Shown here piece by piece: positions 13,701-25,523 of a stretch of 64,000 bases of DNA (position 1 is its first letter; each line of letters begins with the position of its first letter). The translations under genes were made by a program, and so were the position numbers. This DNA comes from Toxoplasma gondii ME49 (lineage: Eukaryota; Apicomplexa; Conoidasida; Eucoccidiorida; Sarcocystidae). Below the pieces are notes generated by a model. It was given only the letters and a program-made list of their open reading frames with translations, ran no database searches and was not told where the DNA came from. The stretch lies in contig NC_031479.1 in assembly GCF_000006565.2 (NCBI RefSeq), forward strand, positions 4,800,289 through 4,864,288. Reading direction: 5' to 3'.

Positions 13701-14354
13701 CACACACGTCTCGGACAATCCGTAAATCCACTTTCCCTCCAAGTCCTCCACAATGAAAGGGTGAGTCGAAACAAACTGCCCCTCCCCTGCAACCTCGGGG
13801 GACCCCCCAGACGAGGACAAAAAGACCAGCTTGGAAAAACTGCAGCTGTCTGCGTTGCCACTCGTGTCACCTGTACCAGGGCGCGGGGAGCGGCGGAAAG
13901 AGGGCTCATGCTTCTATTTGGCAGAGTTTCGCGGCGTTTCTCCGTACCTGTCTTCGAACCCTCGGCTCTGTCTTCAGACAGGAAATGCTGTGTCCTTCGC
14001 CCATTTGTTCGGTCCCGTTTCCGACACAACTGTGAATCTGCCGTTTTATGCCTCAGGACTTCTTTTGTTTCCCGTATTTCTGCGTGAAGCGGCTTGGTAA
14101 AAAACTCTTCGCATAAACCGTGTCGCTGTCAGTGGATATCTGCGCTTTTCCCCCGAATCCCCTGATGTCGCACCACAGCTGTGGAACACCCGCCAGCAGG
14201 TCAACCTTAAGACGTTCCCGATTCGCAATGTCCTTTTTTCTGTCCCGCTTTCTGACTTGCCCAGGTAGAAGCCGGCCGAATGTCTTTATCCTGAACTTTT
14301 TCCTCCAGTATTCCTACGTTTTGCCTGTTTTGTTTGGTTTTCAGCCCTAGCAAG
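10778..14354. other. Intergenic and promoter region between divergent genes
   Basis: This separates the ABCG start (-) from the first H1-like gene (+). I see no convincing coding exon; the open frames are short and of random composition. From about 13000 the sequence turns GC- and CT-rich, which suggests the H1-like promoter and leader. A TTTTCAG acceptor-like site sits 10 bases before the ATG, at about 14344, so a leader intron is possible. Confidence 0.45.
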
Positions 14355-14612
14355 ATGGCGGCACGCCCCAAAGCCAAACCGGCGAAGAAGGCTCCGGTGA
14401 AGAAGGCAGCAGCGAAGAAGGCCGCAAGCGCACCCAAGAAAACCATGTGCAAGCGAGCCGCATCTGCGAAGCCTGCAGCTGCCGCAGCTCCCGCCAAGAA
14501 GGTCAAGAAGATGGTCGCCAAGAAGGCGGCGACCAAAAAGGCGGCTCCGAAGAAGGTCAACGTCAAGAAGACTGCGACCAAAAAGGCAGCCAAGGGCAAG
14601 GGCAAGAAATAA
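14355..14612 (+). CDS. Histone H1-like basic protein, 85 aa
   Basis: Single open exon. The start ATG at 14355 lies in the context AGCAAGATGG; the frame is open further upstream but has no earlier ATG. The product is almost entirely Lys, Ala and Pro, with repeated KKAA, PAKK and KKVK units and a basic end, GKGKK. This is the composition of linker-histone tails. There is no winged-helix globular domain, as in the tail-only H1-like proteins of other protists (kinetoplastids, dinoflagellates, Tetrahymena macronuclear H1). It probably binds linker DNA and compacts chromatin. The Lys codons are nearly all AAG, in line with a highly expressed gene. A longer relative lies at 55510. Function is inferred from composition, not from a conserved fold. 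Confidence 0.75.
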   Translation: MAARPKAKPAKKAPVKKAAAKKAASAPKKTMCKRAASAKPAAAAAPAKKVKKMVAKKAATKKAAPKKVNVKKTATKKAAKGKGKK

Positions 14613-17600
14613 ATGCTGGGACGCTTCGTCAGTTCGCCTGGCGCATGCTGCTCAGGTCTCTTGCAAGGATAATACGCTTGTCACCGTTTTCCGTAGATCG
14701 CCTCGCTGGATTAACATAATAGGCGGGGTTGTGTCGTTCTTCGCCTTTCAGACATTCGTGGGAAGGTCTTGGCTCCACTTGGAAAGAGGGACGGAGGTGC
14801 TGTGTCTCGCGCAGCATCTCGACGAGACAGGGATTCGCTGCTTTCTGCGGCGACAAAAAGTGTAAGACACGTGCGACTTCAGAACGAGTGTCCTCTCGGG
14901 TGAGATGGGGTGCCACGACTGGCCTCTTTCTCCCCGACTGCGGCCGAAATCTTTGCGCCGATCCACGAAGAAGGACCGACATTTTTTGGCAATCTGTTTT
15001 CACGAGAGTTTTTCCGAGCAGCCTTTCTCTGCGGCAGTCTGCTGCATAGAACGGCGCTCCTCTCTCCTTTAGGCTTCTCTAGAAGCCACCATTCGTTCAA
15101 AAAAAAACGAGCGCTACTTCCAAGAAACAATGTTTCTACTGGTGTGGAGTAGTAATCGCAAGAGTCGAGACACTGTTTTGAGATACTTTTCGAGGCATTG
15201 TTTGTTTCCCCGCTCTGCTTGCACGTCCGCGGTCTACAAGCCATCAGGTGAAGCTGGTAACGCGTTTATGCAAGTCCCCGAGGTGTTGTACTGACAGCAC
15301 TACACAATACATGTTTTGTTGTCTCAGGTAGTATTAATGCGTTCTAGAATGGTTTCGTCACACATCTGGGCGCTGTCACTTCTGAAGTGGAATTCAGTGT
15401 CTAAATGCACACGTGACACGCATTGCAAAAACTGTCTGAAGGGGACACACCAGAATTATGCAATTTTTTCCTGAAGATTGTCATAAATCTTTCAGCTGGT
15501 CAAAGTGTAGGCGTCTCTTTTTCTCAACTGCCTGGGACCGCTCTTCTTTCGCAGCGTCTCCTCGTTGTCGGCAAATGCACTTTTGTGAACCTTACTCTCT
15601 TGAAGAAACAAAAGGCAACCTTCCTCTCTAGGACAAACCACCAATGAGACACGGTGCTAATATGTTCCAGCACATCTGCATGCGCCGCGTCCTCCGAAAA
15701 GCATCCAAAAATGTCGACAGCATTCAGGCGACCTGCAGCTGACCCCGCAGGTGGGCGAGAAGCTGGGCCCTCCATAGAGGGAAGAGTGAACAGCGGGTCC
15801 GTCTGTTTCTGTCTATTCCCACGGCTGTTTTGAAAGCAAACACCTGACCGAAAACCACGCACCCAAATGCCCGAGCGAACCTACACCTATTGACTTCCGT
15901 TTCTTATCCGCTTTTGCACTGGAGAACGACGCTACGAGTGTGGAGGGGCAGCGCGAGGTCGCGCCGCAAAGAGCCTTTTTCCGGCTCTGACAGATTGGAA
16001 ATTCCGAAGAGCGGGAACATTGCCGTAAAACACATGAGGGCGCGAAAATATGTCAGGCGAAAATATTCCAGGTAGACGAAAGACTCGAAGGCTGGTAGCT
16101 GCTGAAGGTGCGGCGCCCGCGTGTAGGGGTCTATGTCGACTGTGGCAACGACTTTTTTGGTAATTTGCTACACGTTTGTGAATCGAAGGGTATCCCTCAT
16201 TTCATTTCCAAGCAACAAACACGCATTCTGTTGACAACGGGTCGAACACGCTACGAAAGCACGGTAAAACCTTGTGCCGTGCTTTCGAACTTTTTTCGCG
16301 CATACAGCCTGAGGCACGACGCGCGATCCACAGCCAGGTACAACGGGTGACCTCACACCTCCGGCCTTTGTCGTTTTCAAATGCAAGAAAAACACAAACG
16401 GAATTCGCTGCCTCTTCAACTCGGATACCAAATGTGGAATGGCTTCTCCCTGCCCGGGCCCTGTCGTACCAGGCCTGTTCCAAGCCAACGCCTTTTTAAC
16501 GGGGTTCACCTGTTCACAATTCTTTTGACCCGTTGTGCCCCCTTTTCAGTGAAGCGCCCTCCGTCCCCAATCACGTTAAACACCTGCAGGAACTCTTTTC
16601 CCCGGGAATCCCTTTGTCCGTCGGACATGTTCTGTACCTCGCGAGAAAGACGGAATGCACGAACTGGTCGTTTCCGTGTATGCACATTTGTACAGTTATT
16701 CCGCAGGAGGCACAGTGACAAGTACACATTCTAAATGTGGTTGTTGAGTCTCTAGAAATAAGCAAGCGGTAGCAAGGACGCGTCGCCCTTTGCGTGTGTT
16801 TGGGAACATCGTCTTCAAATACGATTCTCTTCTACACGCTTCTGTTCACATTGGAAGGAAGCTTAAAGAATCCTTCACTTCAAAAAGTTGCCGTCACCCT
16901 GCTGTCCCCACAGCTCCAGAGATCCCCAGTCAAACAGATCTCCATGTGAAGCGTAGCTAGCAAAACCTCTTCCGTTGTTTCCCACTCTTTCCTGCCTCCC
17001 CTTCTCCAGCGAGTTGCCTTACCTTCTTCCCTGCTGCTCTCGCGCGCCCCGAGGGACCTTCCCCTCCAACTCAACAGTGCGCTGCTTCTCACGGCCACTC
17101 CAACTGGCCTTTATACCATGGACTCCTGCGCGAGGCGTCGCGATCAATTTCCGACAAAGCCCCCGTTCAAGTGCGAACCTACGGGAGTCAGAGAGGCGCT
17201 ACGGACAGTCACGCCCGTGCGCTCGAGACACCCTGGCTTGCTTGGAGGCACTGGCGGCTTGTGCGACCCTAGCTCGTGATGCGTCTGAGCAGACCTCGTG
17301 GAAGACGCCGCGAATGCGGTGTTGGACCGACTAAAGGAAGGTACCGGAGGCAACGGGTGACCTCCGGAGACACTCGAGGTCGAGCCGCCCGCAGGCGCCA
17401 GAGGGACAGTCAACTCTGAGGCGTACGAAGGCAACGGCCCCGAGGCAGCTCGCGAAAACGCATGCGCCAGAGAGACGGGAGAGTACGAATGCTGAACATC
17501 GCCGGCCGTATACCCCACTTCACGAACACTCGTCACTGGGTCGTTACGGGGCGCGGAAGAGACCTCTGGAGAACCGGTGCCTGACCCAGACCATACAATT

Positions 17601-17840
17601 GAAGGACACTGATCACTGCCCGTGCATACATGCATGCAGAAGTGACAATCTGTTTCTATCTCCCGATCTAGATGCCTTTAGGGATGATGCACACGTATCC
17701 GTCTGTGTTTGGCTATCTATCTAGACGCATTTACGTTGATCTACGTGTGTCACGTCCACGTGTATCGGCGATAGGAACGAGCACACAGCCCCACTGCTTC
17801 GGTGAAATTGGATGCGTCTGTTGGTGGCGCCGCGGGGGTT
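14613..17840. other. Convergent intergenic region
   Basis: This lies between the H1-like stop (+) and the hydrolase stop (-). It holds the two 3' untranslated regions. The only open frame worth noting is on the minus strand at 17635-17144, proline- and serine-rich and containing HKPPVPPSKPG. It could be an alternative 3' exon of the hydrolase gene, but I see no phase-matched junction that requires it. Confidence 0.4.
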
Positions 17841-20800
17841 TCAAACGAAGGTGGCGGACGCACACGCTTCTTCCGCGTCTTGGCTTTTTCGCCTGGACGT
17901 ACCGTGTGGATTTCCGAAGCCTTGAGGAACAAGGAAACCGTCGCTTGTCGAGTGGCGCAGGCGACGCTCAGACGCCGCGCCCGGCCGAGGCGCGGTGACA
18001 GCCGTCCCCTGGGAGGTGCGGACAAGCAGCGAAGTTGAGCGCGCGAGGGGCGGCACAAGAGAAGAGAAAGTCGGTACAGTGTTTTGCCGAGCGACGATCG
18101 TCTTCGAGGGCAGACCGGAAACCACCGGCACACGGACCAAGCCGGCGCGGCCGTAGACCCCAGGCAGCATCGCGCTGCGCCGAGACCCTGCGCTCGGGAG
18201 GCGCGTCAGGCGCGAGTAGAATTTCAAGAGAGCCAGGGGCGCCGCCGGATGCAGGCGATACGGCGAGAAGCAACTCTCGAGCAGCGGCAGCTCACTTGGC
18301 CCAGAGAGGACAGTTGCATGGGTCTCGCCAGAGAGCTTGGAAAACTGCAGACAAACGCATCGCCGAGACTCAGGTCGCGGTCGAAACGATGCAGGGTGGA
18401 AGAACAAGACGAAAGCAAGACACCGCAGAAGAATGGAGACGCGAGACGGAAGACAAGAGCTTTTCCCCAAGAGCAGCAGCCAAGGTCAGGTGTCACCTTC
18501 TCTTGCACAGGACTGAGGAACGCGCGTGCATCGGCAGATCAAAGTCGCCAGCCCAGGTGACGCTTTTTTCAGAAGAAAGGTGAAACACATGTCAATACTT
18601 TCTGCGACAGAAAAAACAGAATTCTCGCTTCTCCCCCTCACCTTAAGAGGAATGTGTGGCATGTTGTGAGCCGACCGGAGAGACTTGGCAAGTGTGAAGA
18701 GTTCAAAACCCATAGTCCACGGAATCACGCTGTCTTTGTCTCCGTGCTGAATGTACAGCCGAAAGTTGCGGAAGACGTCCGACTGGGAGGTTTTCTTGAT
18801 TTCTGAAAACGGCCAAAATGTCACATGCTTGAGTCTCCATATGTGCAGACGCGGAGTCTTTTGCTCTTCCTTACTAAAAAAGCAAGACCCAAAGTCTCCC
18901 TAGGGAATTCGCACACCGTACCACCCCTCTCTCTCCCTGCTTCCCTGCTCTCGCCGTTCGTCTCTTCCTGCTCTTCCTGTCTAAATGTTCCACAATGACA
19001 CTAAAGGTCGCACCCCCACAGCCACTATTCACAGTATGCATGCCTGCTTCGACACACACAGACCTATACATGCATGCACAACCACACATGCAAACACAAA
19101 TGTAGCCATCGAGCCACGATCAAATCTATCCATACCTACGCATATCTATCCATCCGAATACCTTCATACATACATATACACATGCAGACACATGCACATG
19201 TACAGAGAGTTTCGCGGACATCGTTGTGCGAGGGGCAAGCAGCTCTTGGTCTCGTGCTCAGTCTCTACAGTGCCCTGTCATTCTCTCTCCCGTTTGCTGT
19301 GTGCAAGACATGAAAAGTGTGTTTTCTTACTGCCCATGAATTCGAAGAGACGCTTCATCGAGGCTTCGTTGTCCCAGTTGATTTGGCGGCTCACGAGGGC
19401 ACTCGCCGCGCGACTGATGAACCCCCCGCCCCCCACAGTCGCCGCCGCCACACGCGACGCCATCGCCTGGATCGAAGTGAACGGCGCGAGAAGTATCAAA
19501 CGGTTGATCTGGAAGAACAGAAGCGTCTCGGACAGGAACGCCTTTGAAAAGAAGGAGAGGAGAGACTGTTCGAAACACCGATTTACGAAACGCGAGGAAC
19601 GGAACTCTTTCCGAAACGATGATTTTTCCCCCGAAAGGGACGAAGGAGGTGATTCGACGCACAGATCCACCGCCACGAAGCAGCCTTGAAAACACAAAAA
19701 GGCACTTAAAAACAGGACCAAGGGGAGTTTCTGAGATACACACACACACGAGGGGAAAACGAAAAGGTTACAGAGCAGACATTTATAAGAGAGAGAAAGA
19801 GAACGCGACTTGTCTAACTCGAGGTTCTTCGTCAAAAGAACAACCACGTTCCTGGAACCCTGTTCAAGTGTGTGTGATTTTCCAACTGCGACACTTCAAG
19901 GTTGCCTGAAACCTCTTGGAGTCAATCGTGCGTTCACTCTGAACATCGACAAGCATCGTCCTGTCCCCGCTCCGTTCTGACTCTTTCTCTCTGCGTCTTT
20001 TCTCCGTCCTCACCGCGAGTCGGAGGCCGTCCGGCTTTTCGAGGTCCCCCATGTAAGCTGCGTCCAGCGGAACGACGCAAGTTCCTTCTTCGTTTAGAGT
20101 CACGTTACATGTATCCCGCAGAGTCAGGTTGTCCTGGTCGAACGCAACTCCCGAGTGCACTCTTGGCTTCCCCGCTTTCTCGCTGCCGGGAGGCGCCTCC
20201 TCCCAAGTCGCGTTGCGCATGCGTTCTTCCCAGGCCGCAGCTGCCGTCGCGATCTTTTTGGCGCTGCAGGCGGTCTGCGTCGCAACCCGCGGACGAACGC
20301 AAGCGAACGAAAGATCCCTGTGCAGGCTCTCGGCGAGGTCGGCAGCGAGCGCGAGAGCGACGGCGCACCCCAGAGAGTAGCCGAGAATGTTGACGACGAT
20401 GCTCTCTTCTCCGTGGTGGTCCACGAGCTCCATCAGCGCATGTTTCACCGCCTGGGCCGCGAACGAGGAGAAGGCGAACAGAAGAAGAAAGGCAAACGCG
20501 TGTGAGAGAGAGCGAGAGAGGCAGATGAGAATGTGCAGAAGACAGAGAAAGAAGGAGAGAGAGAGAGAGAGACGGCGGAGGAAACGGAGGGGCAAGAGAC
20601 GCAGAGAAACCGAAACAGAGAGGTGAATAGAGCTTGACAGGCAGGAAAAAGTGGACACAGAGAGTGAGAGAGAGACACAGACACACTCACACAGAGTGAG
20701 AGACAGAGAGTAACACAAAGAGGTATAGGGCGGCAGAGATACATAGACACAGAAAAAGGGAAACAGAAAGACAGGGAGGTCCAGAGATAAAGATTGTGAT

Positions 20801-23800
20801 AACTACTTCAGAGAGAGAAGTGCGATTGGCAATGTGATGAGAAGGTTCAAGCTCGAAGAACTCCAGCGTGACGGATCACCACACAGAGACACCCCGAGGA
20901 CGTCTAATCTGTCCAGATCTCTCCAGTCTCTTTGCTCTCTCGCCTTTTCTCCCCACTCTCGTCCTCCGCGACCTCTTCTTTCCCTCCCCTCTTCCCACGT
21001 CGTTTCTTCTGCACTCGCTCCTCTGCTTCCCCAAAAAAGCCTTCTTGGCCGCCAGCTCACCTGCAGAACGCTGCTGCGAACAGTCTCCGGCGCAGGGTGG
21101 CCAGAAGAATTGCCGTACCCAGGAATGTCCACCATCAAAAACGACAGACGATACTTCTTGTCCTCCGACACACCGTCCATGTCATACAGAAAGGGTCCAA
21201 ACGGAGAGAAGGAACGACCTAAAAACGAAAAAGAACTGCGCCTCAATGTCCATACACTCCACAGCTGCTGGTACATCCCACAGTCATGCATACACTCACA
21301 ACATATATACATATATATATATAAATATGCATTTAGGATTGGAAATGCTTTCCTTACGCACCGGAGGCATCTTCGTGCTCGAAGGATGAGACAGTGACGC
21401 ATACCCTCTACGCCCACAGAGACAGGTAAGTTGCGCATGCAGTGAAGTATTACGAGGCTTTCGCTCAACCGATACATCTCTAGACAGTTCGAGGCAATTC
21501 ACGACACACACTGGCATTTTCGCAGATGTCGCCTTTGTCTTCGATGCCGAGCAAAAGATGCCAAAAAACGCGCCCGACGTCGAGATGCATCTGCAGCGGT
21601 GTCTCAGGACTGAAAGATTTTTGCCGATGGATGCATGCAGACCGGGGGGAAAAGAGTGAAAGCGCACCTGTGGCTTTTGAAGAGTCGCCTGCCGACTCGC
21701 AAGTCTGGTCTTGCGAAGGATGTCTTCCCTAAACGGAACACACAGCACAGTTCAGAAGAAGCACTATGACTCTCTCCTGTCTCCTCGGCATCCCATGTCA
21801 CCTCCCCTCCTCGCTCGTCTTCTCTCTCTCTTCCTCTGCCTTCTTCTTCCTCTGTCTTCCTCTGCCTTCTTCTTCCGCTGTCTTCCTCTGCCTTCTTCTT
21901 CCTCTGTCTTCCTCTGCTTTCTTCTTCCGCTGTCTTCCTCTTCTTTTCATCTCCGCTCCTACTGTCCTCTTCCGCCCCTCTGTCCCTTGGCGTTTCCGCG
22001 TTTTCAGTCTCTCTGCGATTTCCGGTGCCTACCGCAGAGTGATATTGGAAGTACTGCTTCTGTCCAGAACATCGGCTTTCTCCCCAGAAGAGCGCGCCCG
22101 TTGGCAGTTCTGCAGCGGCTTCCGAAACACCCGCAGTAGCTTCACCGGGGCCTTCGACGAACTCGCTCGGTGGGATCTCCGACGCGAAGCGCAGAAACTT
22201 CCACGCCAACACAATCCCTGAAAGGACAAGGCGTTTCGCAGGCGAGGTGGAAAGAGAGAGTTCACCGAAGAAAACAAACTGAAAAACAGGTGAAGACCCT
22301 CGACTTCAGAAGGAAGAAGGTCTCTGCGTTCCTCAAAGAAACTGAGACGCCCGTCTCTCTTCTCGATGCACGCAACGGCAAAAGGCCGAGGTCTCTGAAA
22401 CGCTCTTGGCTGCGAAGTGCCACTTTCGAGGCGAGTTGAACATCCACTTCGAATCTTGAACGCTCGGAAGCAGCGACTGCAGAAGAAACGACGTCTCTCT
22501 CCCTGCGGAGCCGTAGGGACTGTGACCTGAGCTACGCGGCACCTCCACCTTTCGCAAAAGCGAAGACAACTCCGTGAGCTGACACCAACCAAGAGAGCGG
22601 CGCTCCCCGCCCCGCGAGGCTTCGGTGACGCCTCGCTTCCCGCTCCTCTCACCGTCGAGAGCCTGCATGTCTTTGCCGCCAAGAAGAATCCACAGATGCA
22701 GCGGCAGCTTGCGGTTCTGGCCGACGGCGGACGCACGGCCTCCCGCGCCTGGCGCCGCGTCTTGGTAGAGCGGATGGCAGGCTTTTCGCTGAAACTGAAA
22801 GTGGAATTGCGTCTTCTCCTCCGGACTCTCTGAGGGACGAAAGGGAAGCACAAGAGGATTTGTCGGCCGCAGAGTCTCCGCCCGTCCGTTCGGCTGGCAG
22901 ACGCGCCTCCACGCGCCTCGACTCAACCAGCTGTCGTCGCTCGTGTAGCACTGAATGCCTGAAAAGAAAAAGTCGACAACGCGCGTCTCTCGACACCCAT
23001 GTGCTCGAGTGGACACATATACATACATATACACAAATACATATACATCCCTACACATATACACAAATACATACATACACATATACATACATCTACACAA
23101 ATACATATACATCCCTACACATATACACAAACACATACATACGCATATACATACATACACATATACATACATATACACAAATACATACATACACATATAC
23201 ATACATATACACAAATACATAGACATCCCTACACATATACACAAATACATACATACACATATACACACACATACACATGACGTTCAACTGACTGAGTACG
23301 GCTCCCCGGCGAGCACCGACAGAACTGCGAGAGAGAGACTCAACAGGACATCCCGGTCCACTCCCAGAGAGGAAATGGAGGAATTTGCAGGAATGCAGGA
23401 ACACTCACAGGCTGCCAAATGATACTCATGGGGACAGACGGGAGGGATCAAGTACGCATGGTAAACGTAGGCGGGACTGAGATGCGCGGAGTTTCGATCC
23501 TGCGAACAAGAAGCAAGAGAAAAAAAAGACGCGTCAAGACACTTGACTCGTCACAGAGGCAACTGGAGAACCTCGCTTGTCGCGGCACTCCGCTCCCCAT
23601 GTTTCTCTCTCCCGCGACGGCGTCGCAGAGCAAGACGAAAACAGCGACGGTCTCCGCATATCCTTCCCTTCAAACGAGGAGCACCCGCCGCACCTCTGAA
23701 ACGGCGTCTCTTCTGTCGAACACAAACCAAGAAAATCCTCTACTTTTACTTTCTCGGGGCGTTGTGCCGCAAAAGACTGGAGCCTCGTCGGGAGGCGAGG

Positions 23801-25523
23801 TCCTACAGTGTCTCTGTGCATTCGATCTTAGCTACAGCACACGGTGTAGTCGTCCTCTCAGTGGAACCAGAAGTCCATGCGTCAGGCCGAGTCGACTGCC
23901 GCTTGGAAGGCCTCCCCTCTTTCTTTCCCTGTCCACCCAGGAGCCGCCGATCGATGCCGGAGACACCGTAGCGACGCTTTCTTCTCACTGCTTCATCTCC
24001 TGCTCTCTCCCCTCCACTAGCCTCTCTCTGTACCTCTCCATAAGTCGAGATATCTTTATCGACATACCCAAAAAACATCTGTCCACCTCACTAAACACAC
24101 ACACACACACGCATTACCCCATCTACTCAGCCTGGACAGCCATTTATCTGCATCTCTCAGCGGGACTGTGGGTCCATCCACGCGCCCAACCATCCAGCAG
24201 TAGAGCAATCTGTCTCCAAAGATACATGTCTCTCCACGGATGTAGGACGCGTGAGTGTGAAGCGCAGAAGATCTTCAAGTGCAAAGCTCCGCGCATGCGT
24301 CTACAGCTTTTTGACTCGCTGCTCTCCAGCGTCGACTCTGCTCCTGGGTGAGAGCTGTTCCGTACCACGAAGACGAGGTCTGTCATGGGGGTGAGGAAGT
24401 TCTCGACGCCCGCGCGCATGACGAGGTAGTTTTCTTCAAAGAGCGGAGTAGCGCTGTACGCTCGCGGATTGTAGCAGAGGAGTTCTTGCCAAGAGAACTG
24501 CCAGTTACTCAACTTTGTCGGCGCGGACTCGAGTCTGAGCGCTGGCACCTGAATGCCCGGGCCGGCCGGCGCGCGGTACTTGTAGAGGAGACTCGACTCA
24601 ACACTCGTCAAGGTCGGCTTCGTCGGAATCCGTCTGCGGCCCAGCGCCAGAGGACATGCCCGAACTGACCGCGCGCGACGCTTCGGTTTCACCCTCTTCT
24701 GCGGTGTACACACACCAGCGGCGCTTTCTGCTCTGGCTGGGAGGCTCCCGGCGGAGACAGCCTTTGCTGGGGTGTGGACGACGCGCTGGGACAGGGACAA
24801 GCGCCAGTCGGTCGCCGGCGGCCAGCTGGGGGAAGCGTCGAGACGCCGGCGCGTCTCCTCTTTCCGGGAGACGCTGACGGAAAGGTCCCCAGAGGCCTGG
24901 CGAGAGACGTCCGTCGAGGGGGTAGACGAAGACGCAGAAGACGAGGTGCAGGAAGCGACAGAGGAAGCGCCGAGGCCGCCAGCCAACGAGTCCGAGGAAG
25001 GCAGAGACGCGAACGTGTACTGTGGCTCCGACATTGCAGGCGGCAGAAATCCGTCGCTGGAACTCCAGATGCCTGAGGCGTCTGAACATGAGCTGTCCAC
25101 CGAGAAAGAAAGCCGCAAACAGTCGTCTTCTTGACGGCCTCTCTCGCCTCCGACACTCTCAGGACCCATCATCGGCGACCAGAAAGTCTCCGGCCGTCCA
25201 CTGGAAGCGCCGGCCAGTCTCTTCGCGCCTGTCTCCCCGCCTGCGGTCACCGAGTCCGCGTCAGACTGGCATGCAGAAGAGGGTGCAGACGCGACGAACT
25301 CTGTTGACGCGGTCGTCTCTTCAGCTGGCGAAGCGACTTCGCCTTGCGCGCCTGCCTGCGCCGAGCTCGGCTTTCTGCGCGGCTTCTCGCTCTCGTCGGC
25401 AGAAACGAAGGGGGATCGCCGCGGCTGACGCCGAGGAAGAACCTGACTGTACGCGGTTAGCGCACTGGAGCGTCGAGATCCGCTGCGCGTCTGCGGCGAC
25501 CCGCCACTCGCCGCCGGCGCCAT
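17841..25523 (-). CDS. Alpha/beta hydrolase with long disordered N-terminus
   Basis: Ten minus-strand exons, all in frame: 25523-24366, 23499-23409, 22958-22653, 22217-22033, 21728-21668, 21218-21061, 20451-20014, 19508-19331, 18802-18642 and 18344-17841. They predict about 1079 residues. The first 330 or so are Ser/Ala/Arg-rich and disordered. The fold then shows, in order, LWILLGGKD (early strand and Gly-Gly turn), FLMVDIPGYGNSSG, the nucleophile elbow GYSLG with Ser near residue 679, LILLAPFTSI, HGDKDSVIPW with the acid Asp near 882, and GETHATV with the His near 921. This is a complete Ser-Asp-His triad in the right order and spacing. It resembles serine hydrolases of fungi, plants and protists of unknown substrate. 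About 160 low-complexity residues follow the catalytic His. The ATG at 25523 (context AGGATGG) is my choice; the frame is open to an ATG at 25874, so a longer start is possible. Confidence 0.85.
21826..21944. repeat. 26-bp pyrimidine minisatellite
   Basis: About 4.5 copies of a 26-bp unit starting CTGTCTTCCTCTGC repeat with a strict 26-base spacing (unit starts near 21826, 21852, 21878, 21904 and 21930), with one or two substitutions each. It lies in the hydrolase intron between 22033 and 21728. Confidence 0.85.
23005..23278. repeat. Complex CATA/CACA-type microsatellite
   Basis: A 270-base run built from ACATA and CACAA words, with an inserted CATCCCTACAC block recurring near 23046, 23110 and 23224. 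It has no stop codons in several frames and so creates false open frames of Thr, Tyr, Ile and His. It is intronic: hydrolase intron 2 spans 23408-22959. Confidence 0.9.

Noticed and set aside
17144..17635. Pro/Ser-rich minus frame with HKPPVPPSKPG
   Set aside because: Could be a 3' exon of the hydrolase, but the preceding exon already ends in a stop codon and no donor forces a join.
23015..23278. Regular short repeats resembling a CRISPR array
   Set aside because: The spacing is irregular, there are no unique spacers, and the genome is eukaryotic; it is a microsatellite.
23005..23422. Open frames of repeated Thr-Tyr-Ile-His on the + strand and Met-Tyr-Val-Cys on the - strand
   Set aside because: Translation of the CATA microsatellite inside the hydrolase intron.
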